From the NCBI GenBank assembly GCA_026389335.1, contig JAPLIB010000008.1, positions 1 through 41,505 of the forward strand: DNA of 41,505 nt, in the 5' to 3' direction. This DNA comes from Cyanobacteriota bacterium. GTDB lineage: Bacteria > Cyanobacteriota > Cyanobacteriia > PCC-6307 > Cyanobiaceae. A program made the translations under genes and the position numbers. Positions 1-7,681 of this stretch are shown one piece after another (the stretch's first letter is position 1; each line of letters starts with the position of its first letter). The notes under the pieces are model-generated. The model was not told the DNA's origin, searched no databases, and saw nothing but the letters and a program-made list of their open reading frames with translations.

Positions 1-257
1 ACCGCGATGGCGTAATGCCTTCTTTACTACCGGATACCTGAGTTCAGCAGCAAGAGCAGCACGGCTTCTTTGACCGCTCGGCGTTGAGCGATCAGGCGTG
101 CATTCGCGCGGCGGTACGTCCCGACCCCTGAATGGGTACAAAAAATCAATCAAATGCAATCTATCAGGTCCAAGCGCCGTCTCGACGTGGCCATGATGTC
201 AGGGCCTGATCCACGCGCTAAAGTTACTTGGTTTCGCCTCTATCCAGGGAAGGATGA
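1..257. other. left-edge segment without a recognised gene
   Basis: No gene is recognised here. A plus-strand frame is open from the window edge to a stop at 71-73, and one minus-strand frame is open to the edge. Either could be the tail or head of a gene outside the window, but neither resembles a family I know. The part around 140-165 is AT-richer than its surroundings and could hold the promoter of the small genes that follow; I could not define -35/-10 boxes. Confidence 0.4.
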
Positions 258-506
258 ATGCTGCTGAGCTTGCTGGCCGACATCCTGGCGATGGACACCC
301 TCATTCGACTCTGGTCCAAGCCCCTGCCATGGATGTGGTGGCAAGTACTGGCGATGTTTGTCGGTGATATTGTGCTGATGACTCTCTACCGTGGCACCGT
401 CAGGCGCAATGGTCGCAAAAGTCAATTCAGTAGAAGAATGGGCCTCCTGACTCTCTTCAATCGCCTCGGCTTGGTGGCCATCGGTTTGTCTTCTTTGTTG
501 CCCTGA
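258..506 (+). CDS. small hypothetical membrane protein (82 aa)
   Basis: I do not recognise this protein. It is 82 residues long and rich in Leu, Trp and Met. It has two likely hydrophobic segments, roughly residues 20-42 and 62-80, separated by a basic stretch (RRNGRKSQFSRR), so it is probably a two-span membrane protein with a positively charged loop on the cytoplasmic side. The ATG is preceded by a good purine-rich ribosome binding site (GGGAAGGA), which supports a real gene. The next ORF starts 10 bases after its stop, so the two may be co-transcribed. It could also be a fragment of a larger membrane protein. Confidence 0.5.
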   Translation: MLLSLLADILAMDTLIRLWSKPLPWMWWQVLAMFVGDIVLMTLYRGTVRRNGRKSQFSRRMGLLTLFNRLGLVAIGLSSLLP

Positions 507-516
507 TGGGAAGTGT

Positions 517-852
517 GTGAAGCAAGGTTTTTGGTCTCTTGTCCTGCTGCTCCTGCAGGGTTATGCGACGCTCTATCTGTCATCACCATCGATGGCGGGA
601 GTACAGCCCATTCGTCCCTTGCCCAAAAAAGATGGCTGTCCCAGTGACTACAGCAGCTGGGACGGCTACTGTCTGCCTGGTCGTTCGGCCAGGGGTGCGA
701 TCGAGCGGATCGGCGCCTATTGCCCGGCTGGTTTCGAGGCCTCAGGCGCTTACTGTGTTGCCTATCCCCAAGGTAGAGAAGCCATTCCCAAAGTGGGCTA
801 TTCGTGTCCGCCTGGCTGGGACAGTTCCGGAGCGTACTGTTTGAGCCCCTGA
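517..852 (+). CDS. secreted Cys-rich triple-repeat protein (111 aa)
   Basis: This small protein opens with a Sec-type signal peptide: Lys2, a Leu-rich core at about residues 6-22, then an Ala-containing cleavage region near residues 25-28 (SMAG). The mature part carries three copies of a Cys-pair motif, CPSDYSSWDGYC, CPAGFEASGAYC and CPPGWDSSGAYC. Each is about 12 residues with a Cys at both ends, suggesting three small disulphide-closed loops in an exported protein. The copies are joined by Arg/Gly/Pro-containing linkers. The start is GTG with GGGAAG just upstream. No enzyme motif is visible and I do not recognise the family. Whether it sits in the periplasm, at the cell surface or outside is unknown. 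Confidence 0.6.
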   Translation: MKQGFWSLVLLLLQGYATLYLSSPSMAGVQPIRPLPKKDGCPSDYSSWDGYCLPGRSARGAIERIGAYCPAGFEASGAYCVAYPQGREAIPKVGYSCPPGWDSSGAYCLSP

Positions 853-1158
853 GGCCTTTACGCTTAGTTCTCCTGATTGGCCCGTTTTCCGCTGGCCGCC
901 TGGTTGTAAATGTGGCAGCGAGCCCCAGCACAAGCGGCGTCTGCGATTTCGCCCCACGCTCTCCATGCGGAGCATGTTGCAGCACATCGTTCGTTCTGAG
1001 TCAACAGTCATCACAGGCCCCAGGCGGGATCAGTCTGCTACCACTTTGAGCTGTGGCCAGGACCATGCCCCCACGACCCTGCGGTTTTGCCATGCGCTCT
1101 CACTGCGTGGCTTCGGGTCGCACGACCAGAATCGAGTCGGCTTCAGACCCCGTCCTGG

Positions 1159-1266
1159 TTTTGATGCCGATTTAGGTGCCGATTTGGATGATCGTTTAGA
1201 TGTAGGTTTAGATGTTGGTTTGGATGTTGGTTTGGATGTTGGTTTAGGCGTTGGCTTGGAAGTGGG
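1159..1266. repeat. 12-nt tandem repeat array, about nine units
   Basis: Nine consecutive 12-base units are readable, with a core such as TTTGGATGTTGG. The central copies (1207-1242) are nearly identical, and the outer ones (1159-1206 and 1243-1266) are increasingly diverged. The array lies in a spacer. Its period is a multiple of three, so it stays open in all frames and produces repetitive peptides on both strands. Replication slippage is the simplest origin. Confidence 0.85.
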
Positions 1267-1404
1267 CGTCTGTACTTGTGTCCGGCTCTGTGGCTTTCAA
1301 GTGGCTGTCCCTGGCTGCGTTGGGTTTGAATCGTCGGTTGGGTTTGTCTGAATTGCTGATGATCCAGTGGCTGCTGATCTGGTTGGTTGTAATTTGATCA
1401 TGGC

Positions 1405-1428
1405 CAGGCTTGATAGGCCTGCTTTTCT
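1405..1428 (+). terminator. weak intrinsic-terminator-like hairpin
   Basis: CAGGC at 1405-1409 pairs with GCCTG at 1417-1421 across a 7-base loop and is followed by the T-rich tract CTTTTCTT. The stem is only five base pairs, so this is a candidate terminator for transcripts entering from the left, not a firm call. Confidence 0.25.
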
Positions 1429-1534
1429 TGATGCAGCAGTCTTCGTTCTTTCCCCTCAACGGATAACTTCCCAGAGGGCAGGTTGCTGCTGCATGATGGT
1501 CTGACTGTGCGGCGGTTGCCGTTCCGGAGGTGAT

Positions 1535-2488
1535 GTGCTGCTTCAGGAGGCCCTGGCTGCTGGTCAATTTGCCTTGACGGCCGAGGTGACCCCCCCCCGG
1601 GGTGCCGATCCGAGCCGCACCCTGGCGGCGGCAGCGGGGTTGCGGGGGCTGGTGCATGCGGTGAATGTCACCGATGGCAGCCGGGCGGTGATGCGTATGA
1701 GCAGTCTGGCGATGTGCCGGCTGTTGCTGGAGCAGGGCCTGGAACCGGTGTTGCAGGTCACCTGCCGCGATCGCAACCGGCTGGCGCTGCAGGCGGATCT
1801 GCTCGGTGCCCACGCCCTCGGCATCCGCAATCTCCTCTGTCTCACCGGCGATCCCCTCAAGGCCGGTGATCAGCCCAGATCACGGCCGGTGAATGAGCTG
1901 GAGGCGGTGCGGCTGCTACAGCTGGTGCATAGCTTCAATGCCGGCGAGGATCCGGTCAAGGGGAATCTGCCCGATGGCGGCACCGACCTGTTTGCCGGTG
2001 CGGCGGCCGATCCCCAGTCCCCCAGCTGGAGCGGTCTGGGGGCTCGGGTGCGGCGCAAGCAGGCGGCTGGAGCCCGCTTCCTGCAGACGCAAATGGTGAT
2101 GGATGAGCAAGCTCTGAGGCGTTTTGTGCGGGAGATCACCGAGCCCTTGGGCTTGCCGGTGCTGGCGGGGGTGTTTCTGCTCAAATCCGCCAAAAATGCC
2201 GCCTTCATCAACCTCGTCGTGCCTGGCGCCAACATCCCCCAGCCCATCATTGACCGTCTGGCTGGCGCGGCCGATCCCGCCAGCGAAGGCATCGCCATCG
2301 CCGCCGAGCAGGTGGCCACCTACCGCACCATCGCCCAGGGGGTGCACCTGATGGCCGTCAAGGCCGAGGAGCGCATCCCTGAGATTCTGCGGCTGGCGGG
2401 AGTGGCGGCTGTGGCGGCTGTGGCAGGCAGCGCCGGTGGTGCGGCGGCGGCGGGAGTGGCGCTGGCGAGGGCCCAGTCTCCCAGGTGA
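1535..2488 (+). CDS. metF: methylenetetrahydrofolate reductase family protein
   Basis: The protein resembles the TIM-barrel flavoenzyme that reduces 5,10-methylenetetrahydrofolate to 5-methyltetrahydrofolate, the methyl donor for methionine synthesis, in the cytoplasm. Visible family signatures are the N-terminal Glu17 before VTPPRG (18-23), NVTDGSR (44-50), TCRDRNR (76-82) and LTGDP (103-107). At 317 residues it is slightly longer than the usual ~295, because of an Ala/Gly/Val-rich tail from about residue 284 that may be disordered or membrane-seeking. The start is GTG four bases after a perfect GGAGG at 1526-1530, and no better start exists. It stands alone between two long spacers. Divergent MTHFR-like proteins exist, so the exact substrate is inferred from family. 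Confidence 0.85.
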   Translation: MLLQEALAAGQFALTAEVTPPRGADPSRTLAAAAGLRGLVHAVNVTDGSRAVMRMSSLAMCRLLLEQGLEPVLQVTCRDRNRLALQADLLGAHALGIRNLLCLTGDPLKAGDQPRSRPVNELEAVRLLQLVHSFNAGEDPVKGNLPDGGTDLFAGAAADPQSPSWSGLGARVRRKQAAGARFLQTQMVMDEQALRRFVREITEPLGLPVLAGVFLLKSAKNAAFINLVVPGANIPQPIIDRLAGAADPASEGIAIAAEQVATYRTIAQGVHLMAVKAEERIPEILRLAGVAAVAAVAGSAGGAAAAGVALARAQSPR

Positions 2489-2913
2489 TCGTTGGTGTGT
2501 GAGCGGTATTTCCCTGGGCCTGGGCTGATGCTCAGGCGAAGATCAATAATCTAAGGATATGATTCGTGTGCTAATTGTGGTAGCTGATTGATTTATGAAG
2601 CGCTATGAATAGCGCTTCATATGCTTCGGCGTGGTGAAAGTGAGGTTGCTCTTCGTCGCCAGGGACTCTCGCTCGCTCGGGGTTGAATCTCCGTGCAAAG
2701 CCTGAAATGATTGCAGCGGAAAGGGTTTTGGCTTTGTTCTGCCCCTCTGAGTCGGTTGCCAATCAGTAATGTTTATGCCATTTGGTAGTTGTTGAATTAT
2801 GGGCTATGTATTCAAAAAAGAGTCGTCGTGATCGGCGAGCTCCCGTGCGACCAGGAGCTTTCTTGCTTTGACCAGCGGTTGAACGCCAAGGGCGATGTTG
2901 CGACGGGGCACTA
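2489..2913. other. AT-richer spacer containing a perfect palindrome
   Basis: About 425 bases with no supported gene. The stretch from about 2530 to 2820 is visibly richer in A+T than the rest of the window. It holds a 13-bp perfect inverted repeat at 2594-2621. A 63-codon minus-strand frame crosses it but has a TTG start and no recognisable features. The segment could be a remnant of acquired DNA or a promoter-containing region for minus-strand transcripts. Confidence 0.5.
2594..2621. repeat. perfect 13-bp inverted repeat with 2-nt loop
   Basis: TATGAAGCGCTAT (2594-2606) is followed by GA and then its exact reverse complement, ATAGCGCTTCATA (2609-2621). There is no T tract on either side, so it is not a classic intrinsic terminator. 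It could be a dyad binding site for a dimeric protein, a cruciform-forming element, or a remnant of a small repeated element. It lies 106 bases past the metF-like stop. Confidence 0.8.
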
Positions 2914-4089
2914 TCAGGGATTCAGTGCCAGCTCACTTCCCAGCAGTTCCGCCATTGCTTTTTGCTGCGCTGAAGGGGCTGCCACGTCCTGGCGGCGGGC
3001 GTCGGTGATCAGCCAGTCGAGGGAGGCTTCCTGCAGATCGAAGTGGTCGCCGTTGCGATCGACGCAGTAGCGGCCATACACCAGTTTTTCCACCAGGCGC
3101 ACGCCGGCGCCGATGCGGGAATAATCAAAAATGATCGAGTTGTCGATCGTGGCGCCACTGCAGATGTGGCAGCTGGGGCCGATCATCGCCGGGCCGATGA
3201 TCGTGGCACCGTCTTCGATGCGGGTCATGCCGCCTACATAGATCGGCCCCTCCACCGTGATCTTGTCCCAATCCGCTGCCACATTCAGGCCTGTGTAGAT
3301 GCCCGGGCGTACCTGTTTGCCCGGGATCTGCACCTGGCGCACATCTCCCTGCAGCACGCTGCGGATCGCCTGCCAGTAATCCGGCACCTTGCCGATATCC
3401 ACCCACTCAAACTCCATTGGCAGCGCATAAAAGGGCGCTGCGGCCGCCACCAGCTTCGGGAATAGATCGGAGCCGATATCAAAGGCGGTGCCGCTGGGGA
3501 TGAAGTCCAGCACCTCCGGCTCGAAGATGTAGATGCCCGTGTTGATCATGTCGCTGGCGGCCTCATCCACCGCCGGCTTCTCCTGGAACGAGAGCACCCG
3601 GCCCTCGGGATCGGTGACCACCACGCCGTAGCTGCTCACCTGCTCCCTGGGCACCCGCTTGGTGATCATGCTGGCCATGGCGCCTTTCTGCTTGTGGCGC
3701 CGCACCGCTTCGGTGAGATCGAGATCGATCAGTGCATCTCCGCAGAGCACCACAAAGGTATCGTCGAAGAAGGGCTGGAAATCCTGGATGCGCTTGAGGC
3801 CGCCGGCCGAACCCAGGGCATCGCCGATCAGCTGGCCATCTTCAATCCGGCCTTCGAAGCTATAGGCGATCTGCACGCCGAAACGCTGGCCGTCGCGGAA
3901 GTAGTTCTCAATTTCCTCCGCCAGGTGCGACACATTCACCATGATCTCGTTGAAGCCGTGCTCTCGCAGCAGCTCCAGCAGAAACTCCATCACCGGTTTC
4001 TGCAGAATCGGGATCATCGGCTTGGGCGTGGTGTGCGTGATCGGCCGCACCCTTGTTCCCTTGCCGGCCGCCAGAATCATCGCCTTCAT
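2914..4089 (-). CDS. sugar-1-phosphate nucleotidyltransferase with left-handed beta-helix
   Basis: This cytoplasmic enzyme should couple a sugar 1-phosphate to an NTP to make an NDP-sugar. The N-terminal Rossmann-like domain carries the pyrophosphorylase signature AAGKGTR (7-13) with THTTPKPM (18-25), the nucleotide-contacting LGSAGGLKR (92-100) and CGDAL (116-120). The C-terminal third, from about residue 270, has the Gly/Ile-rich hexapeptide pattern of a left-handed beta-helix. I chose the ATG at 4089 because it begins directly before the conserved strand; longer in-frame extensions only overlap scpA. The resulting 391 residues fit the cyanobacterial family annotated as mannose-1-phosphate guanylyltransferase or glucose-1-phosphate transferase. 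Which sugar and nucleotide are used cannot be read here. It follows scpA by 44 bases on the same strand. Confidence 0.9.
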   Translation of the reverse strand: MKAMILAAGKGTRVRPITHTTPKPMIPILQKPVMEFLLELLREHGFNEIMVNVSHLAEEIENYFRDGQRFGVQIAYSFEGRIEDGQLIGDALGSAGGLKRIQDFQPFFDDTFVVLCGDALIDLDLTEAVRRHKQKGAMASMITKRVPREQVSSYGVVVTDPEGRVLSFQEKPAVDEAASDMINTGIYIFEPEVLDFIPSGTAFDIGSDLFPKLVAAAAPFYALPMEFEWVDIGKVPDYWQAIRSVLQGDVRQVQIPGKQVRPGIYTGLNVAADWDKITVEGPIYVGGMTRIEDGATIIGPAMIGPSCHICSGATIDNSIIFDYSRIGAGVRLVEKLVYGRYCVDRNGDHFDLQEASLDWLITDARRQDVAAPSAQQKAMAELLGSELALNP

Positions 4090-4133
4090 CGGCGTCGGCC
4101 ACTCCAATCGTGAAGTCACCTTAGGGAGGCGGC

Positions 4134-5057
4134 TCAGGCTGCCAGCTGCTGGCGAGCCGGCCCCCCATCTGACCCCTGGGCACTGGGGTTGGCGGCTACG
4201 GCCAGCGGTAACGGCACCATCTCCCCTGGTGCCACCAGGCGCTTGAGGCTCAGCGGCGCATAGAGCCCACCGGGCTGGTCCAGTTCCACCTTCCCCTGGG
4301 AGCAGAGGAACAGCAGCGCCCAGAACACCCCCACCCGATCCTGATCCAGGTCTTCCTGGGCACTGGCCTGATCCACCGCCTGCCCCCACGCCTGCACCAG
4401 GTCTTCGAAGCCCACCCAGCTGTTGTTGGTGCTGCCGCTCCAGCTCTGCAGGAAGCGGCTGAGGGCGGCGGTGGTTTCCGGCAGCTTTTCGCGGTGGGCC
4501 AGGGCCGCCACCTGGGCGATGGCAGCCCGGTCGCTGTAGCGCTTGGGCCGCTGCTTCTGGCGCACCCGACCCTCATCGGCTTCCAGTTGGGCGGCGATGT
4601 CTTCCAGCTGGCGGATCAGCTCTCCCAGGGTCACGGGCCGCTGCAGCGGTGGCGGGGCCACCAGGCGCCGCTGCAGCCGCCGCTCCGGCCTGGCCGGCAG
4701 GCTGAAGCCACCGTCCTCCCCAGACCAGTCGTCGCTGGGATCGTCGTCCCCGCAGGCCTCCAGTACGAGCACTTCCGCGGGGAAGGTGGCCGCTTCCAGC
4801 ACCTCCGCCTTCAACCCCACCAGCACCGAGGCCGCCAGGAAGGCCTCGCTGCTCTCAGCCAGATCCTGCTCATAGCTGCCCCCCTGGATCGCCATCAGCC
4901 TGGGCGCCTCAATCCGCTGGCGCAATTGGTCGAGGAAGCCGTCGATCACGGCGATCACATCCACATCCCAGGGATCAATCTCACCCCGTTCGGCGGCATC
5001 CTGCAGCAGACGGATGGCCAGCCTGGCGCCCGCTTCAGCCATCCTGCCCCCGGCCAT
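4134..5057 (-). CDS. scpA: segregation and condensation protein A (ScpA)
   Basis: ScpA is the kleisin that links the SMC ATPase heads and ScpB in the bacterial condensin, which organises and separates chromosomes. The N-terminal part (GARLAIRLLQDAAERGEIDP and the following helices) matches the kleisin SMC-neck-binding region. The middle is low-complexity, acidic and Arg-rich (about residues 95-150). The C-terminal winged-helix region (VFWALLFLCSQGKVELDQ, about residues 240-260) is the head-binding end. Length is 307 residues, slightly long for the family owing to the middle linker. An alternative ATG at 5042 (MAEAG) would also suit the homology. No scpB is in view. Confidence 0.88.
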   Translation of the reverse strand: MAGGRMAEAGARLAIRLLQDAAERGEIDPWDVDVIAVIDGFLDQLRQRIEAPRLMAIQGGSYEQDLAESSEAFLAASVLVGLKAEVLEAATFPAEVLVLEACGDDDPSDDWSGEDGGFSLPARPERRLQRRLVAPPPLQRPVTLGELIRQLEDIAAQLEADEGRVRQKQRPKRYSDRAAIAQVAALAHREKLPETTAALSRFLQSWSGSTNNSWVGFEDLVQAWGQAVDQASAQEDLDQDRVGVFWALLFLCSQGKVELDQPGGLYAPLSLKRLVAPGEMVPLPLAVAANPSAQGSDGGPARQQLAA

Positions 5058-5469
5058 GGCAAGCGATGGCCGTGCTCGGTGGGATGGCCTGGAAGGGAGC
5101 GAAAACTGGGATCATGACCTGGACCTGGCGATCAACTTAACGAGCCCGGCCCCAGCTGACCAGTCAGCGCCCGAGATTTCCGTCTCTGGAGTGGATAACG
5201 CTGGCGTTGCTTGCGGAGCCAGGACGCTTCCCCAGCGAAAACGCTGCTGCCAGGGTTGTGGACGCAGCGCCGGCGGCTGTTGCTGTCGAATCAGCCGGCA
5301 TGGCTGACCCAGAGGCAACGGTGGCGTGCCCAGCTGGTTTGATCCGCCCGTTTTGACTGCCCAGCAGCCAAAGCCTGCCGAGCAGATAGGGCCTGGTCGG
5401 CAGATAGGACCTGGTCAGCAAACAGAGCCTGTCCCATGGAATGGTTGGAGGGGTTCAGGCTGTGCTGAC
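5058..5469. other. spacer with 18-nt tandem repeats
   Basis: 412 bases between the LapA-domain gene and scpA. It contains four 18-nt units at 5362-5433. Open frames across the repeat give hexapeptide-periodic, low-complexity peptides with no recognisable domain, so I list no gene. It may carry the scpA promoter, but no clear promoter boxes were seen. Confidence 0.5.
5362..5433. repeat. 18-nt tandem repeat, four units
   Basis: Four consecutive 18-base units start at 5362, 5380, 5398 and 5416. The middle two are nearly identical (core AGATAGGRCCTGGT), and the outer ones are diverged. On the minus strand the period reads as a hexapeptide of the form x-Ala-x-Gln-x-x. A similar period and peptide pattern recurs at 11098-11187 on the plus strand, suggesting one dispersed repeat family. 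Confidence 0.75.
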
Positions 5470-5859
5470 TCACTCCATGGAGATCGAGGCCGCCTCAATC
5501 GGCACAGCGGCCTCGCGGCCGGAGGTCTGCCCGGCTGCCGGCAGCAGGCCCAGCTGGGCGTCCACCGTGGCGCGGTAGCGCTGCAGATCGTTTTCCAGCT
5601 CGCGGATGCGCACTTGCTGGGCCTCAGCCTCATCCGGATCCTGCAGGGTTTGCACCTTCTTCACCACACCGCTCCAGACGGCGAAGATCCAGGCGGCCGT
5701 GGCGCCGATGCCGCCCACCAGCAGCAGCAGGGCGGCCAACGGCAGGGTGGTGCTCACCCCGGGCAGAAAGTGGACCGTGGTGGCGGCGGTGTTCTCAAGC
5801 GTGAACATCACCATCGCCAGGCCGAAGCTGAAGATCAGCAGGAAGTTCAGCTGACGCAT
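5470..5859 (-). CDS. LapA-domain (DUF1049) membrane protein
   Basis: A 129-residue integral membrane protein of the lipopolysaccharide-assembly-protein-A domain family. It has two hydrophobic spans, about residues 5-25 and 40-64, joined by a short loop (ENTAATTVHFLPG) typical of the domain. A cytoplasmic helical segment rich in Glu, Gln and Arg follows (about 68-103) and is probably coiled coil. In proteobacteria LapA-type proteins adjust lipopolysaccharide synthesis; the cyanobacterial role is not established. The ATG at 5859 gives the usual N-terminus with the first span at once. Confidence 0.8.
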   Translation of the reverse strand: MRQLNFLLIFSFGLAMVMFTLENTAATTVHFLPGVSTTLPLAALLLLVGGIGATAAWIFAVWSGVVKKVQTLQDPDEAEAQQVRIRELENDLQRYRATVDAQLGLLPAAGQTSGREAAVPIEAASISME

Positions 5860-5980
5860 GGCTGGGCAGCAGGTGTCGGAACTGGAGCGTAGTCAGAGTG
5901 CGTTGCAACTCCAGGGCCGCCGGCTGGCGGCTGCAGAGTTTCGTTACCGGGGCAACGATTGCTGGGCCGCCGCATGGGCT

Positions 5981-7657
5981 TCAGCCCAGGGCCGGAGCCT
6001 GCAGCAGGGCCGGATTCAGCAGGCCCATCGGCAGCTGACGCATCACGGCCCGGGCTGGTGGGTTCTCCACTTTGGCCAGGGCCACCTCCTCGCGGGCCAC
6101 CAGGGCCTCGATCGACGCCCGGTAGGTGTCGGTCATGATCCGGGGGTAGAGGCCGATGCCGATGATCGGCACCAGCAGGGCCGAGATGATGTAGATCTCG
6201 CGGGGCTCGGCGTCCACCAGCTGGGTGTGGGCCGCCAGTTCGGCGTTCTCTTTGCCGAAGAAGATCTCGCGCAGCATCGACAGCAGGTAGACGGGGGTGA
6301 GAATCACGCCGATCGCCGCCAGCACCGACATCACCACTCGGAAGCTGAGCGAGTAGGCCTCGCTGGTGGCGAAGCCCACGAACACCATCAGCTCACTCAC
6401 AAAGCCGCTCATGCCTGGCAGGGCCAGGGAGGCCAGGGAGCAGACGGTCCAGAGGGCGAACATCTTGCGCATCTTCTGGCCCACGCCGCCCATCTCATCG
6501 AGCTGCAGGGTGTGGGTGCGGTCGTAGGTGGCACCCACCAGGAAGAACAGGCTGGCGCCGATCAGGCCGTGGCTCACCATCTGCAACATGGCGCCGCTGG
6601 TGCCGAGGGCACTGAAGCTGCCGATGCCGATCAGCACGAAGCCCATGTGGCTGATCGAGCTGTAGGCGATCTTGCGCTTGAGGTTGCGCTGGGCGAAGGA
6701 GGTGAGCGCCGCATAGATGATGTTCACCACCCCCAGCACCACCAGCAGCGGTGCGAACTGGGCGTGGGCAACCGGCAGGATCTGGACGTTGAAGCGCAGC
6801 AGGGCGTAGCCGCCCATCTTGAGCAAAATGCCCGCCAGCAGCATGTGCACCGGTGCCGTGGCCTCGCCATGGGCATCGGGCAGCCAGGTGTGCAGCGGCA
6901 CGATCGGTAGCTTGACGCCGAAGGCAATCAGCAGGCCCGCATAACAGAGCACCTGGAAGCCGGTGCCGAACTCCTTGGCGGCCAGGGCCGTGTATTCGAA
7001 GCTGGGGGTGCCGCCGCCGTAGAAGCCCATGGCCAGGGCGGCCAGCAGGATGAACACCGAGCCACCGGCCGTGTACAGGATGAACTTGGTGGCAGCGTAC
7101 TGGCGTTTTTTGGCGCCCCAGATCGCCAGCAGCAGGTACACCGGCAGCAGCTCCAGCTCCCAGGAGAGGAAGAACAGCAGCATGTCCTGCACGGCGAACA
7201 CGGCGATCTGGCCGCCATCCATTGCCAGGATCAGGAAGTAGAAGAGCCGCGGCTTGAAGGTGACCGGCCAGGCCGCCAGCACCGCCAGGGCGGTGATGAA
7301 GCTGGTGAGCAGGATCAGCGGCATCGACAGACCGTCGGCGCCCACCGACCAGGCCAGGCCCAGATCCGGTAGCCACTGCACCCGCTCCACCAGCTGCAGA
7401 CCCGCCACGGCGGGGTCGTAGCCGTTGAGGTAGCCCCCCACCGTCAGCAGGAAGGTGACCAGGGCGATGCCGAGGGCATACCAACGGATCTGTTTGCCGT
7501 CTCCCTTGTCCGGGACGAAGGGGATCAGCAGGGAAGCCGAGATCGGAAAGAGGATCGAGGCGCTCAGCCAGGGGAAAGCCACAGGCCCGTGCAGGGTGAT
7601 GGCCGGAGTGTAGAAATCCCGGCCAGGCCTGCACTGGGCTGGTGGGGGATGGCACAC
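5981..7657 (-). CDS. ndhD: NAD(P)H-quinone oxidoreductase subunit 4 (NdhD1-type)
   Basis: NdhD is one of the antiporter-like proton-pumping subunits of the thylakoid NDH-1 complex, which takes electrons from ferredoxin to plastoquinone in cyclic flow and respiration. The protein is almost wholly hydrophobic, with about 14 spans, and carries the antiporter core ([20 protein letters not shown], about residues 160-180, with the conserved Glu). It also has [12 protein letters not shown] (about 250), a family hallmark. The listed start is GTG at 7657, giving 558 residues. The first ~28 residues (to [11 protein letters not shown]) are not typical, and a GTG at the VAFPW position is an alternative. 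It follows ndhF by 24 bases on the same strand, as in NDH-1L operons. Confidence 0.95.
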   Translation of the reverse strand: MCHPPPAQCRPGRDFYTPAITLHGPVAFPWLSASILFPISASLLIPFVPDKGDGKQIRWYALGIALVTFLLTVGGYLNGYDPAVAGLQLVERVQWLPDLGLAWSVGADGLSMPLILLTSFITALAVLAAWPVTFKPRLFYFLILAMDGGQIAVFAVQDMLLFFLSWELELLPVYLLLAIWGAKKRQYAATKFILYTAGGSVFILLAALAMGFYGGGTPSFEYTALAAKEFGTGFQVLCYAGLLIAFGVKLPIVPLHTWLPDAHGEATAPVHMLLAGILLKMGGYALLRFNVQILPVAHAQFAPLLVVLGVVNIIYAALTSFAQRNLKRKIAYSSISHMGFVLIGIGSFSALGTSGAMLQMVSHGLIGASLFFLVGATYDRTHTLQLDEMGGVGQKMRKMFALWTVCSLASLALPGMSGFVSELMVFVGFATSEAYSLSFRVVMSVLAAIGVILTPVYLLSMLREIFFGKENAELAAHTQLVDAEPREIYIISALLVPIIGIGLYPRIMTDTYRASIEALVAREEVALAKVENPPARAVMRQLPMGLLNPALLQAPALG

Positions 7658-7681
7658 AGGGTGAGCCGGTCAGCCGGCGCC

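Larger units (their letters stand above)
853..1534. other. long spacer with tandem repeats, no supported gene
   Basis: Nothing here is convincing as a gene. The main structure is a 12-nt tandem array at 1159-1266. Plus-strand frames across the array give a low-complexity peptide of repeated Asp-Val-Gly-Leu, and minus-strand frames give Lys-Pro-Thr-Ser repeats. Both look like by-products of the repeat. A weak terminator-like hairpin lies at 1405-1428. The strong Shine-Dalgarno GGAGG at 1526-1530 belongs to the following metF-like gene. Confidence 0.5.

Noticed and set aside
965-1351. 128-codon plus-strand frame with DVGL repeats
   Set aside because: The repeats come from the 12-nt DNA array, the rest is unstructured, and no ribosome binding site is evident.
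2571-2762. 63-codon minus-strand frame over the palindrome
   Set aside because: TTG start, no ribosome binding site and no family resemblance.
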